A DNA stretch of 64,000 nt, taken from positions 434,001-498,000 of the forward strand of contig JADJBP010000001.1 in NCBI GenBank assembly GCA_016703625.1, written 5' to 3'. The DNA comes from Chitinophagaceae bacterium (GTDB lineage: Bacteria > Bacteroidota > Bacteroidia > Chitinophagales > Chitinophagaceae). The position numbers and the translations under genes were made by a program. This document shows positions 30,473 to 38,893 of this stretch, piece after piece. The notes under the pieces were generated by a model. It was not told the origin of the DNA and made no database searches. It was given only the letters and a program-made list of their open reading frames with translations. The first letter of the stretch is position 1. Every line of letters starts with the position of its first letter.

Positions 30473-31944
30473 TTATTTTTTGTCTCCGCTGTTATTGCCG
30501 GGATTTTGATTTGGCCTTTGTTGCGCACCACCCCTGCCCGGCCTGTTGCGGTTGTTGTTTGGCCCTGCCCATCCCCGGGACGCTGTGAACCGGGCCCTTG
30601 CGACTGCCTGTTGGGATTATTATTTCGCTGGTTGCCACGGGGCCCGGCAGACGACCGGTTTGCTTTGTTACCCCCGCCGCCCGCAGGGTTCTGCGAACGA
30701 TTGGGTTGATTGCCACCAGTGCCCTGTGGGCGATTTGGCCCCTGTGCGCCTGATCCCTGGGATTGTTGATTTCCGCCACCGCCCTGCCTGTTCCTTCCGG
30801 GCTGATTCGAGCCTCTTTCCTGGTCCCTTCTTTTGCGGCTTGTTTTTTCCAGGCTCTTTAAACTGATCTGGCCTACAACATCGGCATAGGTAGGTTCAAT
30901 CTCTTTCGGCTTGCTGCTCACCACTTCCACCGGCTCCAGGTCCTCGGGACGAATGCCCTGTTTATTTAATTCTTTTATTTTTTTAACCCGCTCAATGGTT
31001 AAGGGGTATTGTTTGTTACTGTCGGGCATGGTATACCACATCAGGTTTCTGAAAATATCTTTCTTTACCAGGAAAGCACGGCTTTTTGCCATCTCGATCA
31101 TATCTGCATCTTCCGGGAAAAACTGGAGTGCATCCATATAGGTATCCAGTTCGTAATTTAAACAACATTTAAGACGGCCGCACTGGCCGCTCAGTTTGGT
31201 CTGGTTAATGCTCAGATTCTGGTAACGGGCTGCATTGGTATTTACACTTTTAAAATCGGTAAGCCAACTGCTGCAGCAAAGTTCACGGCCGCAACTGCCT
31301 ATCCCGCCTACTTTTCCGGCTTCCTGCCGGGCACCGATCTGGCGCATTTCAACTTTTACTTTGAACTCGCCTGCATATAGTTTTATGAGTTCCCTGAAAT
31401 CAACACGGTCATCGGCAATATAAAAGAAAGTGGCTTTGCGCCCATCGGCCTGCAATTCCACTTCGGCCATTTTTAATTCCAGTTTCAACTGGCGGGCCAT
31501 GGCACGGCTCCGTATCAAAATATGAGCTTCCCTTGCCTTTGATTCTATCATTTTGGCAATATCGCTTTCTGTAGCACGGCGTAAAACTTTTTTAATTTCC
31601 GGACTTTTTTCATCCACCCTCCGCTTTTTCATCTGTAAACGAACCAGTTCCCCGGTTATATTTACCATGCCCACATCAAAACCGCTAACCCCTTCCACAG
31701 CGATCATATCACCTTTTTCATAATAATGTAAGGTGGTATTTCTGAAAAAATCTTTCCGGCTGCCATTATTAAAACTTACTTCTATCATCCGGCAACCGCT
31801 TTCGGGGTCGCTGAATGGTAAATTGGCAAGCCAGTCATGCACATTCATCCGGTTACAACCACCGCTTGAACAACTGCCATGACTTTGACATCCTCCCGGA
31901 GCTCCGTCTTTTGAGGTTCCGCAACCTCCGCTTCCACATCCCAT
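30473..31944 (-). CDS. PSP1/RicT-like protein with Cys-rich start and disordered RGGNQ tail, frameshifted near the end
   Basis: About 490 residues. The N-terminal 30 residues hold six cysteines in Gly/Ser-rich spacing. The core is a PSP1 domain with the cysteine pairs CGRELCCSSWL and CGRLKCCLNYE, which in RicT help hold 4Fe-4S clusters in the Y-complex (RNA processing and development). The last 110 residues are low-complexity Gly/Asn/Gln/Arg/Pro, suggesting RNA binding. Within this tail, between 30530 and 30600, the frame slips; the correct frame ends GRGGAQQRPNQNPGNNSGDKK with TAA at 30473. The role is inferred from family only. Confidence 0.8.
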
Positions 31945-31952
31945 ATGATAGA

Positions 31953-31975
31953 GAAATTAAAAATTAAAAATTTTA
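31953..31975. repeat. Short AAATTAA heptamer repeat
   Basis: AAATTAA occurs twice in register and runs into AAATTTTAAA just before the start codon of the PSP1-like gene. It belongs to the 7-base periodic repeats seen elsewhere, but the array is short. Confidence 0.4.
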
Positions 31976-32199
31976 AATGAGGAGAATATTTGTAGCCCGG
32001 CTGAAGAATTACTATGATACTTCATTGGCGTCGCACTCTTGTACAGTATTATTTCTATCCGTCGGGCAAATTTACTTTTGAACGATGTCGAAGTTTTGGT
32101 TTGCCGTACAAGTCATTGACACAACGATGATGAATATTGATTATATGTTGGTTACAAAATAATCTTACCTAGTAAAACCCATGCCCCGGTACAAAATCC

Positions 32200-33414
32200 T
32201 CAGTTCACCAAAATTAACGATTTGTTGTTAATAATATGATATATCCTGATGGAAAGGGCATGAAACAGCATTTTTGCGTTGGCATTACGTTCAATATAGT
32301 AACTGGCCTTATCCAATTCGTTGATAATTGCTTCCTGCTGGCCGAGGTCGCAGAGTTTGTTCAGGCGTATGGCAAAATCATGGCCTGTTGTCTGTTGCCC
32401 ATGGTCCATCGTTCCTATTACTCTCAACCTTACAGCCTCTTCAAGCAGGTGTATGAAGTATTTGAGAAACTGCTTTTGCTTTTCACGCCCCAGTTTGGCG
32501 GTATCATCGATCCATTTTACCTGGGCAACGGGCCCGGTACGGATGATGGCATTCAGCCATTCCCGGAGCATTACCTCCCAATCATCTTCAGCGTGCTGTA
32601 ATAATTGAAGTGCTTCCCGGTAATTGCCTTCGGCAATGGCAGCCACCTGCTGTGCTTTTTCGAAACTTACACCCGCTTTTAATTCCAGCGAAGCTTCCAC
32701 TTCGAGGTTGGTCAGCGCCGGAATTTTCACCAGCTGTGTGCGGGAAATGATGGTGGGCAATACCAGGTCCTCATTTTCTGCAACCAGTATGAACAAAGTA
32801 TTTGGCGGGGGTTCTTCAATCAGTTTTAATAATTTGTTGCCTTCCTTGCCTAAAAATTCGGGCATCCACATGATGAGGATCTTGTATTCACTTTCAAAAC
32901 TTTTTAAATTCAGCTTACGTATAATGTCTGTACATTCTGATGCTGTAATATTGCCCTGTTTGTTTTCGGCGCCGATAAATTGTAACCAGTCGTACACATT
33001 GCCATAGGGGTTTGTGGCAATAAACTCCCGCCATTCTTTTATAAAATCGGTGCTGACCGGTTTTTCTCCTGGCTTTTTAGTGATGACCGGGTAAGCGTAA
33101 TGAATATCAGGGTGAATCAATTCATTTGCTTTTGTACAGGCGGGGCAGGTGCCGCAGGAATCGTAACCAGATACTGGATACTGGATACTGGATACAGGAT
33201 CAGGCTCTCCAAATAATGATGGTTCCTGTACAACTTGCCGATTGCCGCCAGCTGATTGACACACTATGTATTGTGCAAAAGCCAGCGCCAGTTGCAAAGC
33301 GCCACTTCCTTCCTTGCCTAAAAACAATAAGGCATGGCTCAGCCGGTTGTGCTGCACCATTTGTACCAGTTGCTCTTTGGTTTCTTTTTGCCCGGTGATG
33401 GATTGGAATTGCAT
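32200..33414 (-). CDS. holB: DNA polymerase III subunit delta-prime
   Basis: 404 residues. Clamp-loader AAA+ fold: ALLFLGKEGSGALQLALAFAQ at the P-loop position, the zinc module CGTCPACTKANELIHPDIH, the KILIMWMPEFLGKEGNKLLKLIEEPP segment and SRTQLVKIPAL (sensor region). It acts in the cytosol within the clamp loader that places the beta clamp. Residues 62-76 (PDPVSSIQYPVSG) are encoded by a GATACTG heptamer array at 33170-33197 that sits as an insert before the zinc module; the frame stays open. A TATCTTTG lies only 5 bases before the ATG, too close for a normal promoter at this start. Confidence 0.9.
   Translation of the reverse strand: MQFQSITGQKETKEQLVQMVQHNRLSHALLFLGKEGSGALQLALAFAQYIVCQSAGGNRQVVQEPSLFGEPDPVSSIQYPVSGYDSCGTCPACTKANELIHPDIHYAYPVITKKPGEKPVSTDFIKEWREFIATNPYGNVYDWLQFIGAENKQGNITASECTDIIRKLNLKSFESEYKILIMWMPEFLGKEGNKLLKLIEEPPPNTLFILVAENEDLVLPTIISRTQLVKIPALTNLEVEASLELKAGVSFEKAQQVAAIAEGNYREALQLLQHAEDDWEVMLREWLNAIIRTGPVAQVKWIDDTAKLGREKQKQFLKYFIHLLEEAVRLRVIGTMDHGQQTTGHDFAIRLNKLCDLGQQEAIINELDKASYYIERNANAKMLFHALSIRIYHIINNKSLILVN
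33170..33197. repeat. GATACTG heptamer array inside holB
   Basis: GATACTG three times followed by GATACAG, a 28-base array with 7-base period in the coding region of holB. The unit matches the arrays at 28045-28125. Confidence 0.75.
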
Positions 33415-33466
33415 GGGAGCAAAGATAGTTGAAGTGTGTTGAGTTGAAAACTCAAAACCATGGCAT

Positions 33467-33483
33467 CCCCGTCAGAGACGGGG
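33467..33483. repeat. GC-rich hairpin, CCCCGTC-AGA-GACGGGG
   Basis: A perfect 7-bp stem with a 3-base loop in the gap between a glutathione peroxidase gene and holB, followed by a second ACGGGG. There is no T-run on either strand close to the stem, so it looks more like a dispersed palindrome than a terminator. Confidence 0.5.
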
Positions 33484-33496
33484 ACGGGGAAAAATT

Positions 33497-34042
33497 TTAT
33501 AATTTACTTATGATCTCCTCACTCATCGGTTTCACCTTACTTTTAAAATGGCCGATCAGTTTACCATTTTCATCCAGTAAAAACTTATTAAAGTTCCAGG
33601 AGACTTTTGCATTCATTACCCCGTTCTCTGCTTTATTGCAAAGCCATTTATAGATGGGGGCAATATTATTTCCTTTGACAGATATTTTTGAAGCCATTGG
33701 GAAAGTAACGCCATAATTCTTTTTGCAGAAGGCTTCAATGGTTTCATTGCTGCCGGGCTCCTGCGAAAAGAAGTTGTTGGCCGGAAAGCCAATAATCACC
33801 AGGCGGTCCTGGTTCTTTTTATACAAAGCTTCCAGTTCTTCATATTGTTTGGTAAATCCACATTTGCTGGCCGTATTCACGATCAGTATTTTCTTTCCTT
33901 TGAAAGCGGCAAAGTCAATGGTGCCGCCGGTCAGTGATTCAACCTTAAAATCGTAAATGGTTTGGGTTTGAATGGAAGCTGCAGGCTTTGAAAATAAGCC
34001 GGTCCAGAAAAATGGTATGGAAAGCATTAAGAATTTTATCAT
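33497..34042 (-). CDS. Glutathione peroxidase family protein, exported (copy 1)
   Basis: About 181 residues from the ATG of MIKFLMLSIPFFW; the longer frame to 34099 overlaps the upstream gene and adds no family sequence. A signal peptide precedes the domain. The peroxidatic cysteine is in VNTASKCGFT, the Gln in NNFFSQEPGS and the Trp in WNFNKFLLD, giving the Cys-Gln-Trp set of non-selenium peroxidases. These reduce hydroperoxides, mostly with thioredoxin. It is a tandem copy of the gene directly upstream, about 30 bases apart, so the two are probably co-transcribed. Confidence 0.88.
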   Translation of the reverse strand: MIKFLMLSIPFFWTGLFSKPAASIQTQTIYDFKVESLTGGTIDFAAFKGKKILIVNTASKCGFTKQYEELEALYKKNQDRLVIIGFPANNFFSQEPGSNETIEAFCKKNYGVTFPMASKISVKGNNIAPIYKWLCNKAENGVMNAKVSWNFNKFLLDENGKLIGHFKSKVKPMSEEIISKL

Positions 34043-34073
34043 CAGTATGATTGAATTAAATTTTTTTTTGAGG

Positions 34074-34640
34074 TCACAGTTTGCCGGTGATCTCTTCACT
34101 CATGGGTGTAACTTTGCTGGGAAAATAATTAAGCAGTTTACCGTTTTCATCCAGTAAAAATTTACCGAAATTCCACCTGATCTCGGCATCCATTACGCCG
34201 TTCTCTGCTTTACTGCATAGCCATTTATAAATGGGGGCTATGTCATCTCCTTTAACAGAAACCTTGGCTGCCATGGGAAAAGTGACGCCATAATTACTTT
34301 TGCATAATTCCCGTATTTCAAGGCTGGTGCCGGGTTCCTGTCCGCCAAAATTATTGGCCGGAAACCCTACGATCACCAGTTTGTCTTTATAGGTAACGTA
34401 CAGTTTTTGCAGATCTGCATATTGCGGCGTGTAGCCACATTTACTGGCCGTATTTACGATCAGGATTTTTTTTCCTTTGAATGAAGAAAAATCAATGGTG
34501 CCGCCTTCCAGGGCTTCTACTTTAAAATCGTAAATAGATCTGGTGGCAACCGGGGTTATTATTTGCGGGTCAGTTTTTTTATCATTAGCCTGTAATGTAC
34601 AGGACAAGAACACAACGCTTATAGCTATTAGCTTTATCAT
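34074..34640 (-). CDS. Glutathione peroxidase family protein, exported (copy 2)
   Basis: 188 residues, with signal peptide IAISVVFLSCTLQAN that could also be a lipobox (LSC). Active-site features are VNTASKCGYTPQY, NNFGGQEPGT and WNFGKFLLDENG, with the Cys-Gln-Trp set intact. Sequence similarity with copy 1 is high over the whole domain (for example PIYKWLCxKAENGVM), so this is a tandem duplication. Both products should act in the periplasm or on the outer envelope against peroxides. Confidence 0.88.
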   Translation of the reverse strand: MIKLIAISVVFLSCTLQANDKKTDPQIITPVATRSIYDFKVEALEGGTIDFSSFKGKKILIVNTASKCGYTPQYADLQKLYVTYKDKLVIVGFPANNFGGQEPGTSLEIRELCKSNYGVTFPMAAKVSVKGDDIAPIYKWLCSKAENGVMDAEIRWNFGKFLLDENGKLLNYFPSKVTPMSEEITGKL

Positions 34641-34728
34641 GAGTTATTTTTTTATGATTAACGAAATTAAAACGGTATTGTTCAAATGCGCTAAAAGATT
34701 GCGGTGGCTTAACTGTGGGTTAACAATT

Positions 34729-36186
34729 TTATTGTTTTTCATAGCAGCCGATATCCGGCAATCCAACATTACGGTTATTATCATCCAGGTCTCTAAAAAA
34801 ACCGGTAAATACACCCGCATTGATCCCGGGTGCAAATGCATTTTTGGTGATCCTGAAATCGAATATTCTTTTATTTACATCAACAGTGTCGAATAAAGGA
34901 TCTGCATTTTTTAAGTTGTTTGTTAAGGTACTGTTGGCGGGATCATTAATTACCCGGTAAATATTATTCTCAAATAAAACGGTAAAAGGGTTTGCCCCCT
35001 GTTTATTTATAACAACTTCATTATCAACCAGCCCTTCACTGCCCCAGAAAATGCTGTTGCGAAATACAGCATTCAGGTCTGCAGTAAGCAAAGTGCCGGT
35101 TTGTTCTGTAAAATTATTTACATTCAATACCGGGTTCTTATGGTTAAGGTATGTATTTGAGTAAGCAACTACGGTGCAATGGGTAAAATTGTAAACGCCG
35201 CCATAACTTAAAATGATATTGCTGCCGCAATTGCTGATTAAACAGTTGTCGGCCCGCAGGCTGCTGTTTACACAATAGATGCCTGCATCATATGCATTGT
35301 CGACTATACATTGTTTTAAAATAACTTTTGGATTTGCATTGAGTGATGGCTTTTCGGTTACGATGGCCTGGTATGCATTTTTAACAACTGCAAACGTAAG
35401 TACATTGTCTTTACTGCTGCCCCTGAAATAAATGCCCGGCCAGCTTGCCGGCAGGTCTTTGTACCCTTAATCCAGCCGGTCGCCGGTAAAAACAACGTGG
35501 TTTAAAAAAGGGCCGGTAACCGTTAACGTGCCATCAACTATAAAAGGGGCATTGGCATGTGAATAGATCCTGCAGCCGGGCAGAATGGTTAGTGATGCCG
35601 TGGTATCAATGCGTAAACTGCCCAGGATAACATAGGGCAGGTTGTTTGTCCAGGCCACGTTACCGGTAATTACCCGGTTGCTTAAAAAATTGGCATTTTG
35701 CCCGTAAGCCTGTAACTGAACATAACGGTTATTGCTGTTGTAATTTATCAAAATACTGTCGCTGACAATAAAGGGCAGGTTGGCAACATTGGGGTTGATG
35801 GTTACCGAAACAAAAACATAAATGCTGTCGTTGGCTTCAATATCCAGGTTGTTTATTTCATGGGTTGCAATACCATCTACATTCATTTTATAGGCAGAAT
35901 TTGCTCCACCCATTAATTGTATTTTACTGAGGCGGAGTTTCTGGTTGTTTTCATTAATGATCTTAAATGATTTGGTAACAGACCCCGTAGTGGCAAAAAC
36001 AGTATCGTATTTTAATGAATCAGTTGTAATGGTAATGCGGGCGAATTCACTGGTAATAAAAGAGTCTTTTTTACAGGAAGTTGTAATAAAAAGGCAATAG
36101 GCAATAAGCAACAGGCAAAAGGCAAACCCGGCTTTGAATCGTTCGGAAGGGGATTTGACCAGAATCTGTTTCTCTTCATTTTTCAA
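34729..36186 (-). CDS. Beta-helix lipoprotein with an in-frame stop codon
   Basis: About 485 residues in one frame, interrupted by a TAA at 35467-35469 (RLD-stop-GYKDLPASWPGIYF). The N-terminus is a lipoprotein signal whose hydrophobic core AFCLLLIAYCLF is encoded by a heptamer repeat, ending in lipobox TTSC-KKD. A beta-sandwich-like domain with a DUF1573-type feel follows, then right-handed beta-helix repeats (NCLISNCGSNIILSYGG, ENNIYRVINDPANS) ending NVGLPDIGCYEKQ, as in parallel beta-helix surface proteins. The function is unknown. Since frame and similarity continue after the stop, this is a point change or a base-calling error. Confidence 0.7.
36093..36127. repeat. GGCAATA heptamer array in a signal-peptide coding region
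   Basis: GGCAATA, GGCAATA, AGCAACA, GGCAAAA and GGCAAAC stand head to tail with 7-base period. On the minus strand they encode most of the hydrophobic core of the beta-helix lipoprotein signal. Confidence 0.75.
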
Positions 36187-36225
36187 ATGTAGACTTATTT
36201 GGTTTAATGTATTAATAGTGTGTCC

Positions 36226-36253
36226 AGTGTATTTCGACTTCGCTCAATACACT
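36226..36253. repeat. Hairpin with loop TCGACTTCGCTC (copy 1)
   Basis: AGTGTATT and AATACACT form a perfect 8-bp stem around the 12-base loop TCGACTTCGCTC, in the gap between comF and the beta-helix gene. Confidence 0.6.
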
Positions 36254-36258
36254 AAACT

Positions 36259-36280
36259 GCACTTCGACTTCGCTCAGTGC
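36259..36280. repeat. Hairpin with loop TCGACTTCGCTC (copy 2)
   Basis: GCACT and AGTGC flank the same 12-base loop as in copy 1, only 5 bases further on. The stems differ in sequence while the loop is identical. Confidence 0.6.
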
Positions 36281-36296
36281 TTTATCCTCCGCCATG

Positions 36297-37000
36297 CTAT
36301 TTAGCTGCATACGCCAGGGTTGCAATACTTAATTGTACATTTTCCACTTCCAGCATTACACTGCCGCAGGCTTCCAGGCTGGCGCCGGTGGTTACCACAT
36401 CATCTACCAGCAACAGGTGTTTGCCGCTCAATTCTCCCGGATCTGCCACAGTAAAGCTGTCTTTTACATTATCCCAGCGTTCGGTGCGTTGTTTACGGGT
36501 TTGGGTTTCGGTGGCATGCCGGCGGATGACCACATTGTTTAAAACCGGGATATTCATTTCGGCAGCCATGCCGTTACAAATGACCGTTGCCTGGTTATAG
36601 CCGCGTTTATGTTCTTTATCGGCAAAAAGCGGTAAGGGGATCAATGCGTCTACCGCATTAAAGCGATCAGATTTCTGCAATGTTTTTCCCATGATCCCGC
36701 CAAGGTAAAACCGATCTTTGTATCGCCCCTGTATTTAAGCTGGTGAATCAGATGCTGTATTAAAAATTCCTTTGAAAAATAAAACTGGCTGTAAGCGGCT
36801 GTCAATGGCAGGCGTCCCCAGAAATATTTTTCAATGGGGTTGTTTGCAAGTTTTGCAAAATTGGTGTGCGGTAATTGATGAATACATTTGAAGCAAAGTA
36901 AATGATCTTCCTTAAGCAGGTCAGATCCGCAACCGGTACAAACATGCGGGTAAAAAAGATGCAGGGTACTGCTGAATATATTTTTCAGTTGGGCAATCAT
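36297..37000 (-). CDS. comF: ComF family phosphoribosyltransferase-like protein, frameshifted
   Basis: About 234 residues. The N-terminus carries a four-cysteine zinc module (CTGCGSDLL and CFKC) and LKYRGDTKIG; the C-terminal part has PLPLFADKEHKRGYNQA and the PRPP-binding loop HLLLVDDVVTTGAS. In naturally competent bacteria ComF helps single-stranded DNA uptake; its role in Bacteroidota is not settled. The two ORFs overlap near 36650-36700 and join as TLAGIMGKTLQKS after one base is changed in the GGGA run. radA lies immediately upstream on the same strand. Confidence 0.88.
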
Positions 37001-37024
37001 TTTTAAAATAATTACACCTGTAAG

Positions 37025-38392
37025 TTAAAATAAATATTGGTATAATTCTTCAACCTTACTTAAAGGAACCACTTCAATAGTTAAATTTTGTTTGCTTAAG
37101 GATTTGCTGTTATACTTACTCACAATGATCTTTTCAAAACCCAGTTTCTCGGCTTCAGCAATTCTTTGCTCGATCCTGTTAACAGCCCTGATCTCTCCGC
37201 TTAAGCCGACTTCACCGGCAAAACAATAATGCTGGTTGATGGGGGTATCTTCATAACTGCTGAGCAATGCGCTTACAATGGCAAGGTCAATGGATGGGTC
37301 TTCTACTTTTATACCGCCGGCTATATTTATAAAAACATCTTTTACGCCAAAATGAAAGCCGCCTCTTTTTTCCAGCACAGCTAATAATAATTGTAAGCGG
37401 CGCAGGTCAAAACCACTTACAGTACGTTGCGGTGTACCATACACACTTTGGGTAACCAATGCCTGTCCTTCTATCAATAAAGGGCGCATGCCTTCCATGG
37501 TGGCTGCAATGGCAATGCCGCTCAGCTGTTCTTCTTTTTGGGTAATTAATACTTCAGATGGATTGTTTACTGCCCGCATTCCCGTTCCGGTCATTTCATA
37601 GATACCGAGCTCAGAGGTAGAGCCAAAGCGGTTTTAAGCGTTCGTAAAATGCGGTAGGCATAATGCCGGTCGCCTTCAAACTGCAACACGGTATCCACCA
37701 TATGCTCCAGTATTTTTGGTCCGGCAATGGTCCCGTCTTTGGTGATGTGGCCAATTAAAAAAACAGGTGTGTTTGTTTCTTTTGCAAATCGTTGCAGTTC
37801 TGCCGCCGATTCCCTTATCTGGCTGATACTACCTGCACCGCTTTCAACAAAGGGTGATTGTAAGGTTTGAATGGAATCTACAATAACGATCTGCGGCTTC
37901 AGTTTTTTTATTTCCTGGAAAATGGTTTGTGTACTGGTTTCGGTGAGGATATAAAAATTTTCACTGTTAATACCGAGACGGTCGGCCCGCATTTTTATCT
38001 GCTGTTCACTTTCTTCACCACTTATATACAAGGTAACAACATCTTTAAGTTGTAAACCGATCTGTAAAAACAAAGTTGATTTACCAATACCGGGTTCGCC
38101 GGCAACCAACACGATGCTTCCCAAAACAATACCGCCGCCAAGTACCCGGTTCAATTCGGCATCGGTTGTAAGTATCCTTTTTCTTCGGCACTGCTTACCT
38201 CATTGATCGAAATGGTTTTTGTTTTCCCAAACCGGAATAATCACGCCATTCGTCTTTTTCTTTTTGTCGCTTCCCTTAACAATCACTTCCTCAACAAGGT
38301 ATTCCAGTTATTACAGCCCGGGCATTTACCCAGCCATTTGGCACTTTCGTAACCACAGCCCTGGCAAAAAATGCGGATCTGGTTTTACTCAT
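37025..38392 (-). CDS. radA: DNA repair protein RadA (Sms), several frameshifts
   Basis: About 455 residues when repaired. A C4 zinc finger (CQGCGYESAKWLGKCPGC) follows the ATG at 38392; the RecA-like core has Walker A GEPGIGKSTLFLQIG and Walker B IVIVDSIQ, and the C-terminal Lon-like domain contains GIKVEDPSIDLAIVSAL. The RadA-specific KNRFG motif reappears if one A is added in the AAAA run near 37635 (LKNRFGSTSELG). More indels affect the finger region at 38160-38385. RadA drives branch migration in recombination. Its downstream neighbour is comF, also a DNA-processing gene. Confidence 0.9.
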
Positions 38393-38596
38393 CATTAAAA
38401 TTAAAATTTACAAAGCACGAAAGTAGATTAGAAATGTTTCATCACCTGATAAAAAATTGGCAGAAGGATTTCTTAAGGATATTTAAACAGCATGAATCTT
38501 TTAATAAAAATTGCTGCCAAAACGAATGATTGATTTGTTTTGTTCCGGCATGAAAGACGTGCAGTTTTTTATTGGGAACGGGGTGTGAAAAAAGTA

Positions 38597-38624
38597 AAAG
38601 GGTCAACATTTCTGCTGACCCTTT
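38597..38624 (-). terminator. Orphan terminator-like hairpin
   Basis: AAAGGGTCA and TGACCCTTT pair around a 10-base loop; on the minus strand the stem is followed by TACTTTTTTCAC. On the plus strand no T-run follows. Confidence 0.55.
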
Positions 38625-38845
38625 GTACTTACTAACCCATTAAATTCTATTGCTAAATTACAAATTCAGCCCACATAAAAAAATTAATTTTAGGTGATGT
38701 TGATAAGTTCTTAACTCATTTGACTGTGTAGAACCACATCACAATATGCTATTTATATACTTGATTATCAACAAGATATAACGAAAAAAATAAGCAAGTT
38801 TCTGCTTGAAAAATAGCCTGAATAAAAAATTTTTTCAATAAAATA

Positions 38846-38877
38846 TTTGGTTTATAAAGTAAACTACTTTACGTTTG
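38846..38877 (+). promoter_or_regulatory. Bacteroidota-type promoter of the TonB receptor gene
   Basis: TTTG at 38846-38849, 20 bases of spacer, then TACGTTTG at 38870-38877: a full match to the primary-sigma consensus TTTG-N19-21-TAnnTTTG. The start codon is 16 bases after the -7 element, so the leader would be only about 10 bases. Confidence 0.75.
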
Positions 38878-38893
38878 TGCAAAATTTAGCAAA

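Larger units (their letters stand above)
38393..38893. other. 500-base intergenic region before the TonB receptor gene
   Basis: AT-rich, with no credible ORF on either strand. It holds a terminator-like hairpin oriented to the minus strand at 38597-38624 and the TonB receptor promoter at 38846-38877. The minus-strand terminator has no annotated gene upstream of it; a short minus-strand RNA could begin in 38640-38890. Confidence 0.6.

Noticed and set aside
30492..30866. ORFs on both strands within the PSP1 tail region
   Set aside because: They are low-complexity translations of the Gly/Asn/Gln/Arg-rich tail in other frames; only the frame ending at 30473 fits.
29506..31944. A single 812-codon gene fusing a PSP1 protein and an ABC ATPase
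   Set aside because: The joint is out of frame for the natural Gly/Asn/Gln tail, a stop codon and terminator lie between, and GldA has its own ATG.
33412..33430. Promoter TATCTTTG for holB
   Set aside because: The -7 element lies 5 bases before the start codon and would place transcription start at the ATG.
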